DNA of 64,000 bases from contig NZ_FXTU01000001.1 of the NCBI RefSeq assembly GCF_900182735.1, forward strand, positions 682,001 through 746,000, in the 5' to 3' direction. The DNA comes from Laceyella tengchongensis (lineage in GTDB: Bacteria > Bacillota > Bacilli > Thermoactinomycetales > Thermoactinomycetaceae). Shown here one piece after another: positions 41,271-50,458 of this stretch (within the stretch, counting starts at the first letter, position 1; each line of letters starts with the position of its first letter). The position numbers and the translations under genes are program-made. The notes under the pieces are model-generated. The model had not been told where the DNA came from. It was given only the letters and a program-made list of their open reading frames with translations, and made no database searches.

Positions 41271-42095
41271 TCAACCGCGCTGACGGTGGCGCAATAACCG
41301 TGCTTCCAACCAAGCGATCAATTGGTACATCACAGTGGCGATGATGGCCACCACCACCAAGCTCAACATGACCAGATTGAGGTTGAACACTTGGAATCCA
41401 TAAATGATCAAATAACCAAGTCCAGCTTTGGACACTAGGAATTCGCCGACGATTACTCCCACCCAGGCTAATCCCACATTTACTTTTAAAGCGGCAATCA
41501 TGTCGGGGATGCAGGCGGGGAAGATGATTTTGCGGAAGATTTGGCTGCGGGTGGCGCCAAACGAGCGGGCTAGGTGCAGATAGCTTTCATCCACGCTCTG
41601 GAAGCGGGTGTAGATGACCAATGTAGTGATGATGATCGTGATGGCGACAGCCATGGCCAGAATGGAGGCGCCATTGGCACCCAATGTCACAATGAACAAA
41701 GGACCCAAGGCTACTTTGGGCATGCTGTTCAAGATGACGAGGTAAGGGTCAAGCACGCGTGACAGAAACGGGGACGCCCAAATGCATGTGGCCAAGCTAA
41801 TCCCGCCGACAGTGCCCATGATGAATCCGGCGGCGGTCTCCAATGACGTCAAACCAATGTGATGAAACAGTTCGCCTGCCGTTGCCAATTGTACCGCCTG
41901 CGACCAGATGAGAGACGGACTACTGAAGAGAAACGGATCAATCCAGCCGGCGCGGGCCGCCCCTTCCCATACTGCCACAAAGGCGATGAAGATCAGGATG
42001 CGAAGGCCCCATACCCATGTTTGCCGGATGCGGAGCCGACGCAGATAAAGGGCGTGATGGGGACTTGCCGCACCGCGTTCAAGCCAGCTTTTCAA
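41271..42095 (-). CDS. ABC transporter permease, NitT/TauT family (YtlD-like)
   Basis: A 274-residue permease with six helices and the EAA loop YLHLARSFGATRSQIFRKIIFPACIPDMIAALK split over about 170-200. The C-terminal GLGYLIIYGFQVFN follows. It belongs with the ATPase and binding protein upstream, with which it overlaps by 17 bases. The set resembles B. subtilis ytlA-ytlC-ytlD and the ssu/tau importers of sulfonates, but the substrate is not determined. Confidence 0.92.
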   Translation of the reverse strand: MKSWLERGAASPHHALYLRRLRIRQTWVWGLRILIFIAFVAVWEGAARAGWIDPFLFSSPSLIWSQAVQLATAGELFHHIGLTSLETAAGFIMGTVGGISLATCIWASPFLSRVLDPYLVILNSMPKVALGPLFIVTLGANGASILAMAVAITIIITTLVIYTRFQSVDESYLHLARSFGATRSQIFRKIIFPACIPDMIAALKVNVGLAWVGVIVGEFLVSKAGLGYLIIYGFQVFNLNLVMLSLVVVAIIATVMYQLIAWLEARLLRHRQRG

Positions 42096-42861
42096 TGCGA
42101 TTCACCTCCCGCCACAACTCGCTAAACAACGAACGGAAGGATGGATGGGCTCTCGCTTCAAGAGGGGGAAGCGCGCGGATGTCTGTCGGAATCGGGAGTG
42201 TGTACCTAATTTGCCCCGGTCGTCCGCCTATGACGAGGACGCGGTCCCCGATGGCGATCGCTTCTTCCAGATCGTGAGTGACCAAAATGGCCGTTTTCTG
42301 TTGCTCTTTCAACACATTTGTCAGCAGGTGCTCCAAGTGGATTTTGTTTTGGATATCCAGTGCGGAGAAGGGTTCATCTAATAGCAGAAGATCGGGGCGT
42401 ACCGCCAAGGTGCGAACGAGGGCCACGCGTTGCCGCATGCCTCCTGACAGTTGGTGGGGGTAGTGGTGGGCTACATGGGATAAGCCCATTTCATCCAGAA
42501 GTCGGTGTGTGTCGGCGATAGCCGCGGCGGTGGCCTGACGGCGAAGTTCCAATCCGAGGATCATGTTTTGCGCGACGGTGCGCCATGCCAGCAGTCCGTC
42601 TTTTTGCAGCATATAGGCGATTCGGGGAGAAGGGCCGTTCACCGGGTTACCGAACAACTGAATGCGCCCGCTGGCGGGGATGATTAATCCTGCGATCAGA
42701 GAGAGGATGGTGCTCTTGCCACATCCGCTAGGGCCGACCAAGACCACGAATTCCCCGGGGTGGACGGTCAGGGAGAGCGAGCGGATGGCGGTTACCTCTT
42801 CCGTCTTGGTAAAGTAAGTGTGCGTGAGGTCTTCAATCTGTACCGCGTAGTCCGAAGCCAT
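42079..42861 (-). CDS. ABC transporter ATP-binding protein (YtlC-like)
   Basis: A 260-residue ATPase with Walker A GPSGCGKST, Q-loop YMLQKD, signature LSGGMRQRVALVR, Walker B LLLLDEPFSALD and H-loop VTHD. It is the NitT/TauT-type importer subunit that powers the permease next to it. It begins three bases after the stop of the binding-protein gene and overlaps the permease start. Confidence 0.95.
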   Translation of the reverse strand: MASDYAVQIEDLTHTYFTKTEEVTAIRSLSLTVHPGEFVVLVGPSGCGKSTILSLIAGLIIPASGRIQLFGNPVNGPSPRIAYMLQKDGLLAWRTVAQNMILGLELRRQATAAAIADTHRLLDEMGLSHVAHHYPHQLSGGMRQRVALVRTLAVRPDLLLLDEPFSALDIQNKIHLEHLLTNVLKEQQKTAILVTHDLEEAIAIGDRVLVIGGRPGQIRYTLPIPTDIRALPPLEARAHPSFRSLFSELWREVNRIEKLA

Positions 42862-42864
42862 GAT

Positions 42865-43869
42865 TTATCCCCCCTTTACCACGTAGCTGGCGATTTCTGT
42901 ATTGACCAGCTCACTATAAGGTATGGATTTGGGCAGTTCCCCGCTCTCTTTCATAATGCGTAACAGGTGATTGTACTCTGGTTCCTCAATGATCGGGGAA
43001 GTGGCATAGGACTGCTGTTCTTGATAACGTTTTACGACGCGGATCAGGATGTCTTTGTTGGTGTCGGGAAAATGACTTTGGATGGCGGTGGCCACTTCTT
43101 CAGCGGAGTGGGAAGCGACCCATTGTTGTGCTTGATAGATGGCGCGGGTGAAACGCCGGGCCAAATCAGGATGTTGCGCAAGCCATTTCTCTTTGGCGAG
43201 ATAACAGGTATATGGCAGGCGTCCGCTGTCTTTGCCGAAAGAAGCGACGATGGTTCCTTTGCCGGCTTGCTCGATTTTAGAGGCGGTGGGTTCAAACAGC
43301 TGGGCAAAATCGCCAGTTCCCGCGAGAAACGCATTGCCCAAGTTTTTGAAGTCCACGTTCTGGATGATGTTGACATCCTGATGGGGAGTTAAGCCATTGA
43401 TGCGTTGTACATGTTCGCTCACCATCTGGGGCATCCCCCCGCGCCGCTGGCCGAGCAAGTTTTTTCCTTTTAACATGCTCCATTTGAATGAGGGGATGGG
43501 TGTCCGCGAGACGAGGAATGTCCCATCGGTTTGTGTAAGTTGAGCAAAGGCGTTAACGGGTTGGTTGGTGGAGCGGGCGGTCACATAAATGGCGGCTTCG
43601 GCACCGACCAAAGCGATATCGGCGTCACCAGAGAGGAGGGTCGCCATCGTTTTGTCGCCGCCGTTGCCGTTGGTCAACACGATGTTAAGCCCTTCCCTCT
43701 TAAAAAAGCCCTTGCTCAGAGCGACGTATTGTGGGGCATAAAAGAGGGAATGCGTTACCTCGACCAGTCGGATTTGATTCGACGGGGTAGAGGGGGAACA
43801 GGCGGCGAGCAGACAAGCGATGCAGAATATCAACAACCGAATGCGAAACGGCTTGATTTTCTTTGCCAT
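42865..43869 (-). CDS. ABC transporter substrate-binding lipoprotein (YtlA-like)
   Basis: A 334-residue lipoprotein with signal peptide and lipobox LLAAC (Cys at about 24), and an NMT1/SsuA-type two-lobe fold. THSLFYAPQYVALSKGFF, NGNGGDKTMATLLSGDADIALVG and FAQLTQTDGTFLVSR closely recall B. subtilis YtlA. The ligand is unknown; sulfur compounds or pyrimidine precursors are typical of relatives. ATG 43869 is preferred over 43890 because AGAGGTGG lies ahead. It is first in a three-gene operon. Confidence 0.92.
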   Translation of the reverse strand: MAKKIKPFRIRLLIFCIACLLAACSPSTPSNQIRLVEVTHSLFYAPQYVALSKGFFKREGLNIVLTNGNGGDKTMATLLSGDADIALVGAEAAIYVTARSTNQPVNAFAQLTQTDGTFLVSRTPIPSFKWSMLKGKNLLGQRRGGMPQMVSEHVQRINGLTPHQDVNIIQNVDFKNLGNAFLAGTGDFAQLFEPTASKIEQAGKGTIVASFGKDSGRLPYTCYLAKEKWLAQHPDLARRFTRAIYQAQQWVASHSAEEVATAIQSHFPDTNKDILIRVVKRYQEQQSYATSPIIEEPEYNHLLRIMKESGELPKSIPYSELVNTEIASYVVKGG

Positions 43870-44121
43870 CAAACGCCACCTCTTTTTCATAGGATTAATT
43901 TCATTTTGACATTTCCGGCGAAATTTGACAAGAAATTGGCAATATTCTGCTGTTTAATTATTTTGGAAAAGGAAGGGGGCGGATGTGGAAGCGTTGCTTT
44001 AGCAACAGAGGGTGACAAGCGCATTGTTGCGATGCACTCTGTCATGGCCTAAATGAAGGGGAAGGCGGTGCCGGAAGCATTGCTAGCGACATCTTCCCCG
44101 TCCAAGCTAGTCTAGGAGGTT

Positions 44122-44838
44122 TCACTTCGCGGTGGTGAAGTGTTGTAGAAACTCGTCAAGCTCCCCATGGTAGGCATTGATGTCCACATATGTGTCGATG
44201 CCTTGGATACGTCCGCGGTTGCTGTATTGCCAGAAAAGCCAGTTCCGGTCTAAGGTAGGGAATTTTTTGATGTCGCGGATCCAGATGGGATGAGTCGGGA
44301 AGCTAGACTCGATGTATTGCCCGTATGTATCATACGTCACATAAAGGATTGGTTTTTGGCCATAGTGTTGTTCCAAGCGCTGGGAGAGCACCAGCAACTC
44401 CCGATGCACTTTCCGTCGGTCGTGATTTAAGTGGATTTCCACATCGATCACAGGGGGCAGGCTGTCAGGCTCTTTGGGGACGGTGCGGATAAAATTGTTC
44501 GCCTGTCGCGCGCCCAGGCTTTGCATGGAGAAAAAATGGTAAGCGCCCACAAGCAGCCCCTGTTTTTTCGCCTCCCGCCAATTCTCCTTAAAGCGTTTGT
44601 CGATGAAGTCTTGTCCTTCAGTGGCTTTGATGAAAACGAAGCGAAAATCATGTTCGGCCCGGACCATATGCCAATCAATGTCACCTTGGTGATGGGAAAC
44701 ATCTAAGCCTTTCACTTGATAAGGCCACGCAAACAGGTCATTGTGCCAAATGATCCCAAAGTATTCGAGTGCGGCGGCGAGGGCCAACAGGAGGACAAAA
44801 GCGATTAGGATGAGGATGTAGCGTAGATAAGGTCTCAT
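44122..44838 (-). CDS. GH25 lysozyme, membrane-anchored
   Basis: A 238-residue glycosyl hydrolase family 25 muramidase that cleaves peptidoglycan. An N-terminal membrane helix (about 5-24) acts as signal or anchor. The catalytic domain has GLDVSHHQGDIDW, FVFIKATEGQDF, GAYHFFS and the catalytic acid region PPVIDVEIH. The frame opens at 44976, but ATG 44838 has GAGAGGA ahead and directly precedes the hydrophobic segment. It is divergent from hemA. Confidence 0.92.
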   Translation of the reverse strand: MRPYLRYILILIAFVLLLALAAALEYFGIIWHNDLFAWPYQVKGLDVSHHQGDIDWHMVRAEHDFRFVFIKATEGQDFIDKRFKENWREAKKQGLLVGAYHFFSMQSLGARQANNFIRTVPKEPDSLPPVIDVEIHLNHDRRKVHRELLVLSQRLEQHYGQKPILYVTYDTYGQYIESSFPTHPIWIRDIKKFPTLDRNWLFWQYSNRGRIQGIDTYVDINAYHGELDEFLQHFTTAK

Positions 44839-44997
44839 AGCAGTTTCCTCTCTCAATGATGTCAACTTATATTGTAAAGGGAAGCACTTGTTGAACAAGT
44901 TGGCAAGGGAGCAAAAAGATGAACAATGGCCGACAAATTCTCCGATTGCCATGCCGCCAGCTGCCCGGCCCTTCAAAATCTGTTCACAGCCCAGAAC

Positions 44998-45082
44998 TTG
45001 GGATTGAAAAAGGTTGTGCTATAATGTAATTTGATTGAGAATGATTTTTTCGGCCAGCTTAGCCCAAAAAGCGGCTAAACTG
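44998..45082 (+). promoter_or_regulatory. hemA promoter and leader hairpin
   Basis: -35 TTGGGA (44998-45003) and -10 TATAAT (45020-45025) are 16 bp apart, with TGC before the -10 (extended). In the leader TTAGCC (45059-45064) pairs with GGCTAA (45073-45078), with an outer CAG/CTG pairing, just before the SD. Confidence 0.65.
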
Positions 45083-45101
45083 AAGTTCGGGGTGACAAAG
45101 C

Positions 45102-46445
45102 ATGCATACGCTAGTGATTGGTTTAAACCATAAAACAGCTCCAGTGGAGATCAGAGAACAGTTGGCGTTTCAGGAAGACCGGCTTCAGCTAGCGCTAAAG
45201 AGTTTGCGGGACATGAAGAGTGTGCTCGAATGTGTCATTGTCAGCACTTGCAACCGCATGGAACTGTATGTGGTCGCTGACCAACTGCACACAGGAGAGT
45301 ATTATGCGAAAGCCTTTTTGGAAAGCTGGTTCCGGTTGCCCAAAGAGGGGTTTGCCGAACACCTTTATGTGAAAGCGAATCAAGAAGCTGTGCGTCATCT
45401 GTTCCACGTCGTGTGCGGAATGGATTCGCTCGTGTTGGGAGAGACGCAGATTCTGGGACAAGTGAAGCAAGCGTTTCTGACCGCCCAGCAGACGGGGACG
45501 ACGGGAACGCTGTTTAATGCGTTGTTCAAACAAGCGGTCACGTTTGGAAAACGCGTCCACTCGGAGACCGAAATTGGACAGAACGCCGTGTCAGTCAGTT
45601 ATGCGGCGGTTGAATTGGGCAAGAAAATGTTTGATTCTTTTTCCGGCAAAACGATTCTGTTGATCGGAGCTGGAAAGATGAGTGAGCTCACCGCCAAGCA
45701 TTTTCATGCAATCGGCGCCAACCGGGTGTTGGTGGTCAACCGCACGCTCAGCAAAGCGGAGGAATTAGCGCGCAAGTTTCAAGGCGAGGCCCGGACATGG
45801 GACGAGCTGATCCCCGCCCTGTTAAAGGCGGATATCGTTGTGAGCTCGACTGGCGCCAAGGAGCCTGTATTGACTAGGGCGATGGTCGAGCCTGTGCTCA
45901 AGAAGCGCCGCTCCCCTTTGTTCCTGATTGATATTGCGGTGCCGCGGGACATCGATCCGGCGATCCATGAGCTCGACCAAGTGTTTTTGTATGACATTGA
46001 TGACTTGAACGGAATCGTTGACGCCAACATGGCGATTAGGGAACAAGAGGCGGCCAAAGTGCGGCTGTGGATCGAAGAAGAATTGCGGCAGTTCAACGAG
46101 TGGCTTGACACACTTGGGGTGGTTCCGCTCATCACCGCTTTACGCGATAAGGCACTTGCCATCCAAGAAGAGGCAGTGTTGCGGATCGAACGCAAACTTC
46201 CGGAATTGACGGAGAAGGAGAAGCGCGTCATCCGCAAGCACACCAAAAGCATTGTCAATCAATTGATGCGTGACCCCATCGTGCGGGTCAAAGAGTTGGC
46301 AACGTCCCCTCAAAAAGAATTGGCGCAAGAGATGTTCGTCGCATTGTTCGCTCTTGAAAAACAGCTAAATGCGGAGCAGGAGCAAGAAGAGTCTGATTCT
46401 GTCGAGCTTCCTAACACGGCAGCGCTTGCCAGCGGAAACGCTTAA
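45102..46445 (+). CDS. hemA: Glutamyl-tRNA reductase
   Basis: The 447-residue enzyme reduces Glu-tRNA to glutamate-1-semialdehyde, the first step of C5-pathway tetrapyrrole synthesis. Cys50 in STCNRMELY is the catalytic nucleophile. The NADPH domain has ILLIGAGKMSELTAKH, and a dimerisation helix forms the C-terminus. GGGGTG precedes the ATG. It heads the tetrapyrrole cluster, and hemX starts 15 bp after its stop. Confidence 0.97.
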   Translation: MHTLVIGLNHKTAPVEIREQLAFQEDRLQLALKSLRDMKSVLECVIVSTCNRMELYVVADQLHTGEYYAKAFLESWFRLPKEGFAEHLYVKANQEAVRHLFHVVCGMDSLVLGETQILGQVKQAFLTAQQTGTTGTLFNALFKQAVTFGKRVHSETEIGQNAVSVSYAAVELGKKMFDSFSGKTILLIGAGKMSELTAKHFHAIGANRVLVVNRTLSKAEELARKFQGEARTWDELIPALLKADIVVSSTGAKEPVLTRAMVEPVLKKRRSPLFLIDIAVPRDIDPAIHELDQVFLYDIDDLNGIVDANMAIREQEAAKVRLWIEEELRQFNEWLDTLGVVPLITALRDKALAIQEEAVLRIERKLPELTEKEKRVIRKHTKSIVNQLMRDPIVRVKELATSPQKELAQEMFVALFALEKQLNAEQEQEESDSVELPNTAALASGNA

Positions 46446-46459
46446 AGGGGGAGGCGCCT

Positions 46460-47275
46460 TTGTTCCAAGAGCGTTGGATCATCGATTTCATGGTGTACGT
46501 CTATGCGATCAGCTTGGCGTTTTCATTTGCCGATCTGTTGCGCCCTAGCAAGCGGTTGGAACAATTGTCCATCCTCTTTTTATCAGGGGTGTGGGTCTTA
46601 CAGACCATCGTGTTGGTCGTACAGCGATTGGCGCTGATTCCCATATCTGCCAGTATTGACGCTTTGTCCATTTATAGTTGGGTGTTGATCAGCTTTACCT
46701 TGGTCATGCATTTTGTGTATCGGATGTCCATTCTTTTCTTTATTGCCAACTCTTTGAGTTTCATCATGCTGGCCATCCATCTTTTTTTTGTGAGGTCATC
46801 ATCACCCGTTATGGAGAAGCTGCTACTGTCGGAATTGGTTTTTTTGCACGTGACGCTAGCAATGATGGCCAACGCGTTTTTCTCTTTGGCCAGCATTGGA
46901 GCGGGTCTTTATTTGGTGAACAATTATTTGTTGAAACAAAAAAAATGGAATGATTTGTTGCGGCGTCTTCCCAGTCTCGACCGTTTACAAGGGATGTCGG
47001 CTTGGCTGTTAGTATTGGGCACCAGCCTGTTGTTGACTGCTATGACGTTGGGGGCGATTTACGCGTACCAAACAATCGGCGCCCAGTTTTGGGAAGATGC
47101 CAAGGTGTGGAGCTCGCTCTGGGTGTTGGCGCTGTACGCATTCATCTTGTGGAAGTGGGCGAGGCGCCAGTGGCATGGCCGCAAGTTGGCTTGGTGGACG
47201 CTGTTGTCCCTGTTTGCCGTATTGAGCAATTATATCATCACACGCTCCGGTTTTTCATTTCATCACTGGATATGA
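46460..47275 (+). CDS. hemX: HemX, CcsA-like membrane protein
   Basis: The 271-residue protein has eight likely membrane helices and a C-terminal HHW, as in cytochrome c assembly-type (CcsA/HemX) proteins. B. subtilis HemX lowers HemA levels. The start is TTG at 46460, with GGGGGAGG ahead. It lies directly behind hemA as in Bacillus. Confidence 0.9.
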   Translation: MFQERWIIDFMVYVYAISLAFSFADLLRPSKRLEQLSILFLSGVWVLQTIVLVVQRLALIPISASIDALSIYSWVLISFTLVMHFVYRMSILFFIANSLSFIMLAIHLFFVRSSSPVMEKLLLSELVFLHVTLAMMANAFFSLASIGAGLYLVNNYLLKQKKWNDLLRRLPSLDRLQGMSAWLLVLGTSLLLTAMTLGAIYAYQTIGAQFWEDAKVWSSLWVLALYAFILWKWARRQWHGRKLAWWTLLSLFAVLSNYIITRSGFSFHHWI

Positions 47276-47299
47276 TTCGGGCGATAAGGGGTTCAGGAG

Positions 47300-47947
47300 A
47301 TGAAAAAATACTATCCCATGATGGTGGACATCAACGGATTGCGCTGTCTGGTGGTAGGGGGCGGCAAGGTGGCCGAAAGGAAAACGCGAGGGCTACTCGA
47401 TGCGGGAGCTTTGGTCACCGTGGTGAGTCCGAAGCTGACTCCTCAGTTGGCGCAATGGGCGGACACCGGTGAGATTGAGTGGCGGCATCGCCTTTATCGG
47501 CGGGAAGATCATGAGGGATGCCGCTTGGTTATCGCTGCGACCGACCAAACGGAGGTCAACGTTCAGATCCGCCACGAAGCCGACGCGCGCGGCCAGTGGG
47601 TGAATGTGATCGACCGTCCAGAGCTGTGCACGTTCACCGTTCCCGCGACGGTGACGAGGGGCAAGCTCTGCATTGCCGTTTCCACCGGCGGGGCCAGCCC
47701 TTCCCTGGCCCAAACGATACGCGACCAATTGGCGTCGATGTATGGGGAAGAGTATGAATTGCACTTGGAGTTGCTTCAAGAAATGCGCGGGATCATTCAA
47801 CAACGCGTACCGGTTCCCAAAGAACGGTACCAATTGGTGAAAGAATTGGCCGGCGAAGAATGGTTGGAAGAGTGCCGGGCCAATCCGGAGAAAGTGCGGA
47901 GCAAGATGTATCAGTGGTTGGATCACGCCTTGTCCCCGCAAACCTAG
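47300..47947 (+). CDS. Precorrin-2 dehydrogenase (siroheme synthase N-terminal type)
   Basis: A 215-residue NAD-dependent enzyme that oxidises precorrin-2 to sirohydrochlorin; some members also insert iron. The Rossmann motif is CLVVGGGKVAERKTRGLL, followed by VIAATDQTEVN, NVIDRPELCTFTVPA and AVSTGGASPSLAQ, all typical of CysG-N/Met8p/YlnF. It sits between hemX and hemC, so the cluster also serves siroheme. AAGGGG lies a little upstream of the ATG. Confidence 0.93.
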   Translation: MKKYYPMMVDINGLRCLVVGGGKVAERKTRGLLDAGALVTVVSPKLTPQLAQWADTGEIEWRHRLYRREDHEGCRLVIAATDQTEVNVQIRHEADARGQWVNVIDRPELCTFTVPATVTRGKLCIAVSTGGASPSLAQTIRDQLASMYGEEYELHLELLQEMRGIIQQRVPVPKERYQLVKELAGEEWLEECRANPEKVRSKMYQWLDHALSPQT

Positions 47948-47963
47948 AATGGAGGTTGGACGC

Positions 47964-48890
47964 GTGCGCACGATTACGGTAGGAACGAGAAAGAGCCTGC
48001 TCGCTTTAACCCAGACCAACTGGGTGGTCGAACAACTGAAGAAGGTACGTCCTGATCTGACCGTCCAATTGGAAAAGATTGTGACCAAAGGGGATAAGAT
48101 TCTTCATGTGACCTTGTCAAAAGTGGGCGGCAAAGGACTGTTTGTCAAAGAGATTGAACAGGCGCTGTTGGATGGGCGGATTGATTTTGCGGTTCACAGC
48201 ATGAAAGACCTTCCGGGAGAAATGCCTGAGGGATTGGTGATCGGAGCGATTCCTGAACGGGAAAACCCTTGTGACAGCCTGTTGTCGCGGAACGGTCTTT
48301 CTTTGGCTGAATTGCCATCTGGCGCGGTGGTCGGCACCAGCAGTTTGCGCCGCCAAGCGCAAATATTGGCTTACCGTCCCGATTTGAAGGTGAAACCGGT
48401 GCGTGGCAATCTGGATACGCGCATTGCTAAGATGGAAGAAGGGCAATTTGATGCGATCTTGTTGGCGCAGGCCGGACTGGCTCGTATGGGCTGGCAGGAT
48501 AAGGTGACGGAAACCCTGTCGAAGGATATCTTGTTGCCGGCGGTGGGTCAAGGGGCTTTGGCGATCCAGTGCCGCGAAGACGACCATGAACTGCTGGCAT
48601 TGCTGTTGGAAATTCATCATGTAGAGACGGCGCGGGCGGTTCAAGCGGAACGGGCCTTCTTGCGTGCATTTGAAGGAGGTTGCCATTTGCCGCTGGCCGC
48701 GCATGCGGAAGTGCTCGGTGATGAGGTGTGTCTGACTGGGTTGGTCGCGCATCCGGACGGAACCAGAGTGATCAAAGGAATCAAACAGGGTTCGGATGAA
48801 AAAGCCGTAGGTCGAGAATTAGCCGCGGAGCTCAAGGAACAGGGCGCAGGGGAATTGTTGAGTGAGGTGCGAGAGGGGTTAGTCGGATGA
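47964..48890 (+). CDS. hemC: Porphobilinogen deaminase (hydroxymethylbilane synthase)
   Basis: The 308-residue enzyme condenses four porphobilinogens. Motifs are GTRKSLLALTQT, HSMKDLP, GTSSLRRQAQ, RGNLDTRI and the cofactor Cys in FEGGCHLPLAAHA. GTG 47964 is preferred over ATG 47949 because GGAGG (47952-47956) lies between them at good spacing. The stop overlaps the next start by four bases (ATGA). Confidence 0.96.
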   Translation: MRTITVGTRKSLLALTQTNWVVEQLKKVRPDLTVQLEKIVTKGDKILHVTLSKVGGKGLFVKEIEQALLDGRIDFAVHSMKDLPGEMPEGLVIGAIPERENPCDSLLSRNGLSLAELPSGAVVGTSSLRRQAQILAYRPDLKVKPVRGNLDTRIAKMEEGQFDAILLAQAGLARMGWQDKVTETLSKDILLPAVGQGALAIQCREDDHELLALLLEIHHVETARAVQAERAFLRAFEGGCHLPLAAHAEVLGDEVCLTGLVAHPDGTRVIKGIKQGSDEKAVGRELAAELKEQGAGELLSEVREGLVG

Positions 48891-50401
48891 CCGGCTTAGT
48901 GTATTTGGTGGGTGCGGGCCCCGGAGACCCAGGTCTCATCACAGTGAAAGGCTTGGAAGCCATCAAGAAAGCCGATGTGATCATCTATGACCGTCTGGCG
49001 AATCCCCAGCTGTTAAAGCACGCACGCCCTGGTGCGGAATTGATTTATGTGGGAAAGCTACCTGATCGCCATACGCTTAAACAAGAGAAGATCAATGAAC
49101 TGATTGTGGAAAAGGCGAAGGAGGGCAAGGTGGTCACCCGCCTCAAAGGAGGCGACCCTTTCATCTTTGGCCGAGGTGGCGAAGAGGCGGAATGCTGTGT
49201 GGAAGAGGGCATCCCTTTTGAGGTGGTCCCCGGTATTACTTCTGCCATTGCTGTGCCTGCTTATGCGGGTATACCCGTGACACATCGCAATTATAATACG
49301 TCTTTCACAGTGGTGACGGGACATGAGTGCCCCAAGAAAATTAAGTCGTCGGTTCGATGGGATAAGGTGACACTGGCTTCGGAGACACTGGTGTTTTTGA
49401 TGGGTGTGAGTAACCTGCCGCATATCGTGAGTAGCTTGCTGGAGCACGGACGCTCCGAGGACACACCGATCGCATTGGTTCGCTGGGGCACGCGGGCGGA
49501 ACAGCGCACCATTGTCGGCACCCTTGCAGACATCGTGCAGAAGGTAGAGGAGGCCGGATTACGCTCCCCGGCTGTCATTGTTGTCGGTGAAGTAGTGAAA
49601 TTGCGCGAACGTTTGCAGTGGGTTGAGAAAAAGCCCTTGTTTGGCAAACGGATCTTAGTGACCCGGGCGCGTAGCCAGAACAGCGCGCTGGTTGAAAAAA
49701 TCGAAGCCTTAGGCGGAGAAGCCATAGAGTTCCCGGTGATTCGGATCACTTCGCCCAAACGGCAGGATGTGTTCGATGAAGCCGTCAAGCAACTAGATAA
49801 ATATGATTGGGTTATCTTCACCAGCGTCAACGGGGTGGACTGTTTTTTCAAACGCTTACGCGAATTGCGCATCGATATCCGGACATTGGCCGGGGCGCGC
49901 ATCGGGGCGGTAGGCGCTAAAACAGCGGAAGCCTTGCTTGATAGAGGGTTGCTGGTTGAATCTTTGCCAGGGGAGTATCAAGCAGAAGCGTTGGTTGAGC
50001 ATTTGCGCCCCTTGGTGAAAGCGGGGCAGGAAATCTTGTTACCGCGCGCGAATATCGCCCGCAAGGTGTTGCCGACCGAACTGGCGCGCATGGGATGCCA
50101 TGTGACGGAAGTCGATGCTTATGACACGGTAGCAGATGCAACGGAGGCATCCGAAGTAGTTAAACTGTTGCAAGAAGGCGCCATTCATGTGATTACTTTC
50201 ACAAGTTCTTCCACCGTACGCAATTTTTTGAAGGCAGTGCGATCAGTCACAGAAGAAGCCGAGGAATTGCTGGCGTCAACGAAAGTTGTGTGCATCGGCC
50301 CCATCACCGCACAAACTGCGCGGGAACTTGGAGTGCGAGTCGATGCGACCGCTGAAACATACACGATTGACGGGCTTGTGGAGACAATGAAACAATTGTA
50401 A
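48887..50401 (+). CDS. cobA-hemD: Fused uroporphyrinogen-III methyltransferase and synthase
   Basis: The 504-residue fusion has a SAM-dependent CobA domain at about 1-245, with VYLVGAGPGDPGLIT, LKGGDPFIFGRGGEE and VVPGITSAIAVPAYAGIPVTHR. A HemD domain follows at about 255-504, with RILVTRARSQN and the diffuse HemD pattern. The protein closes hydroxymethylbilane to uroporphyrinogen III and then methylates part of it to precorrin-2, which the adjacent dehydrogenase can use. Such fusions are common in Clostridia and some Bacilli, whereas B. subtilis has separate genes. It is coupled to hemC by an ATGA overlap. Confidence 0.96.
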   Translation: MTGLVYLVGAGPGDPGLITVKGLEAIKKADVIIYDRLANPQLLKHARPGAELIYVGKLPDRHTLKQEKINELIVEKAKEGKVVTRLKGGDPFIFGRGGEEAECCVEEGIPFEVVPGITSAIAVPAYAGIPVTHRNYNTSFTVVTGHECPKKIKSSVRWDKVTLASETLVFLMGVSNLPHIVSSLLEHGRSEDTPIALVRWGTRAEQRTIVGTLADIVQKVEEAGLRSPAVIVVGEVVKLRERLQWVEKKPLFGKRILVTRARSQNSALVEKIEALGGEAIEFPVIRITSPKRQDVFDEAVKQLDKYDWVIFTSVNGVDCFFKRLRELRIDIRTLAGARIGAVGAKTAEALLDRGLLVESLPGEYQAEALVEHLRPLVKAGQEILLPRANIARKVLPTELARMGCHVTEVDAYDTVADATEASEVVKLLQEGAIHVITFTSSSTVRNFLKAVRSVTEEAEELLASTKVVCIGPITAQTARELGVRVDATAETYTIDGLVETMKQL

Positions 50402-50458
50402 CGCACCCGAAATGCTGAGAGTTTACTCAGGCTCAAGGAACAGAGAGGAGTAGTCGCA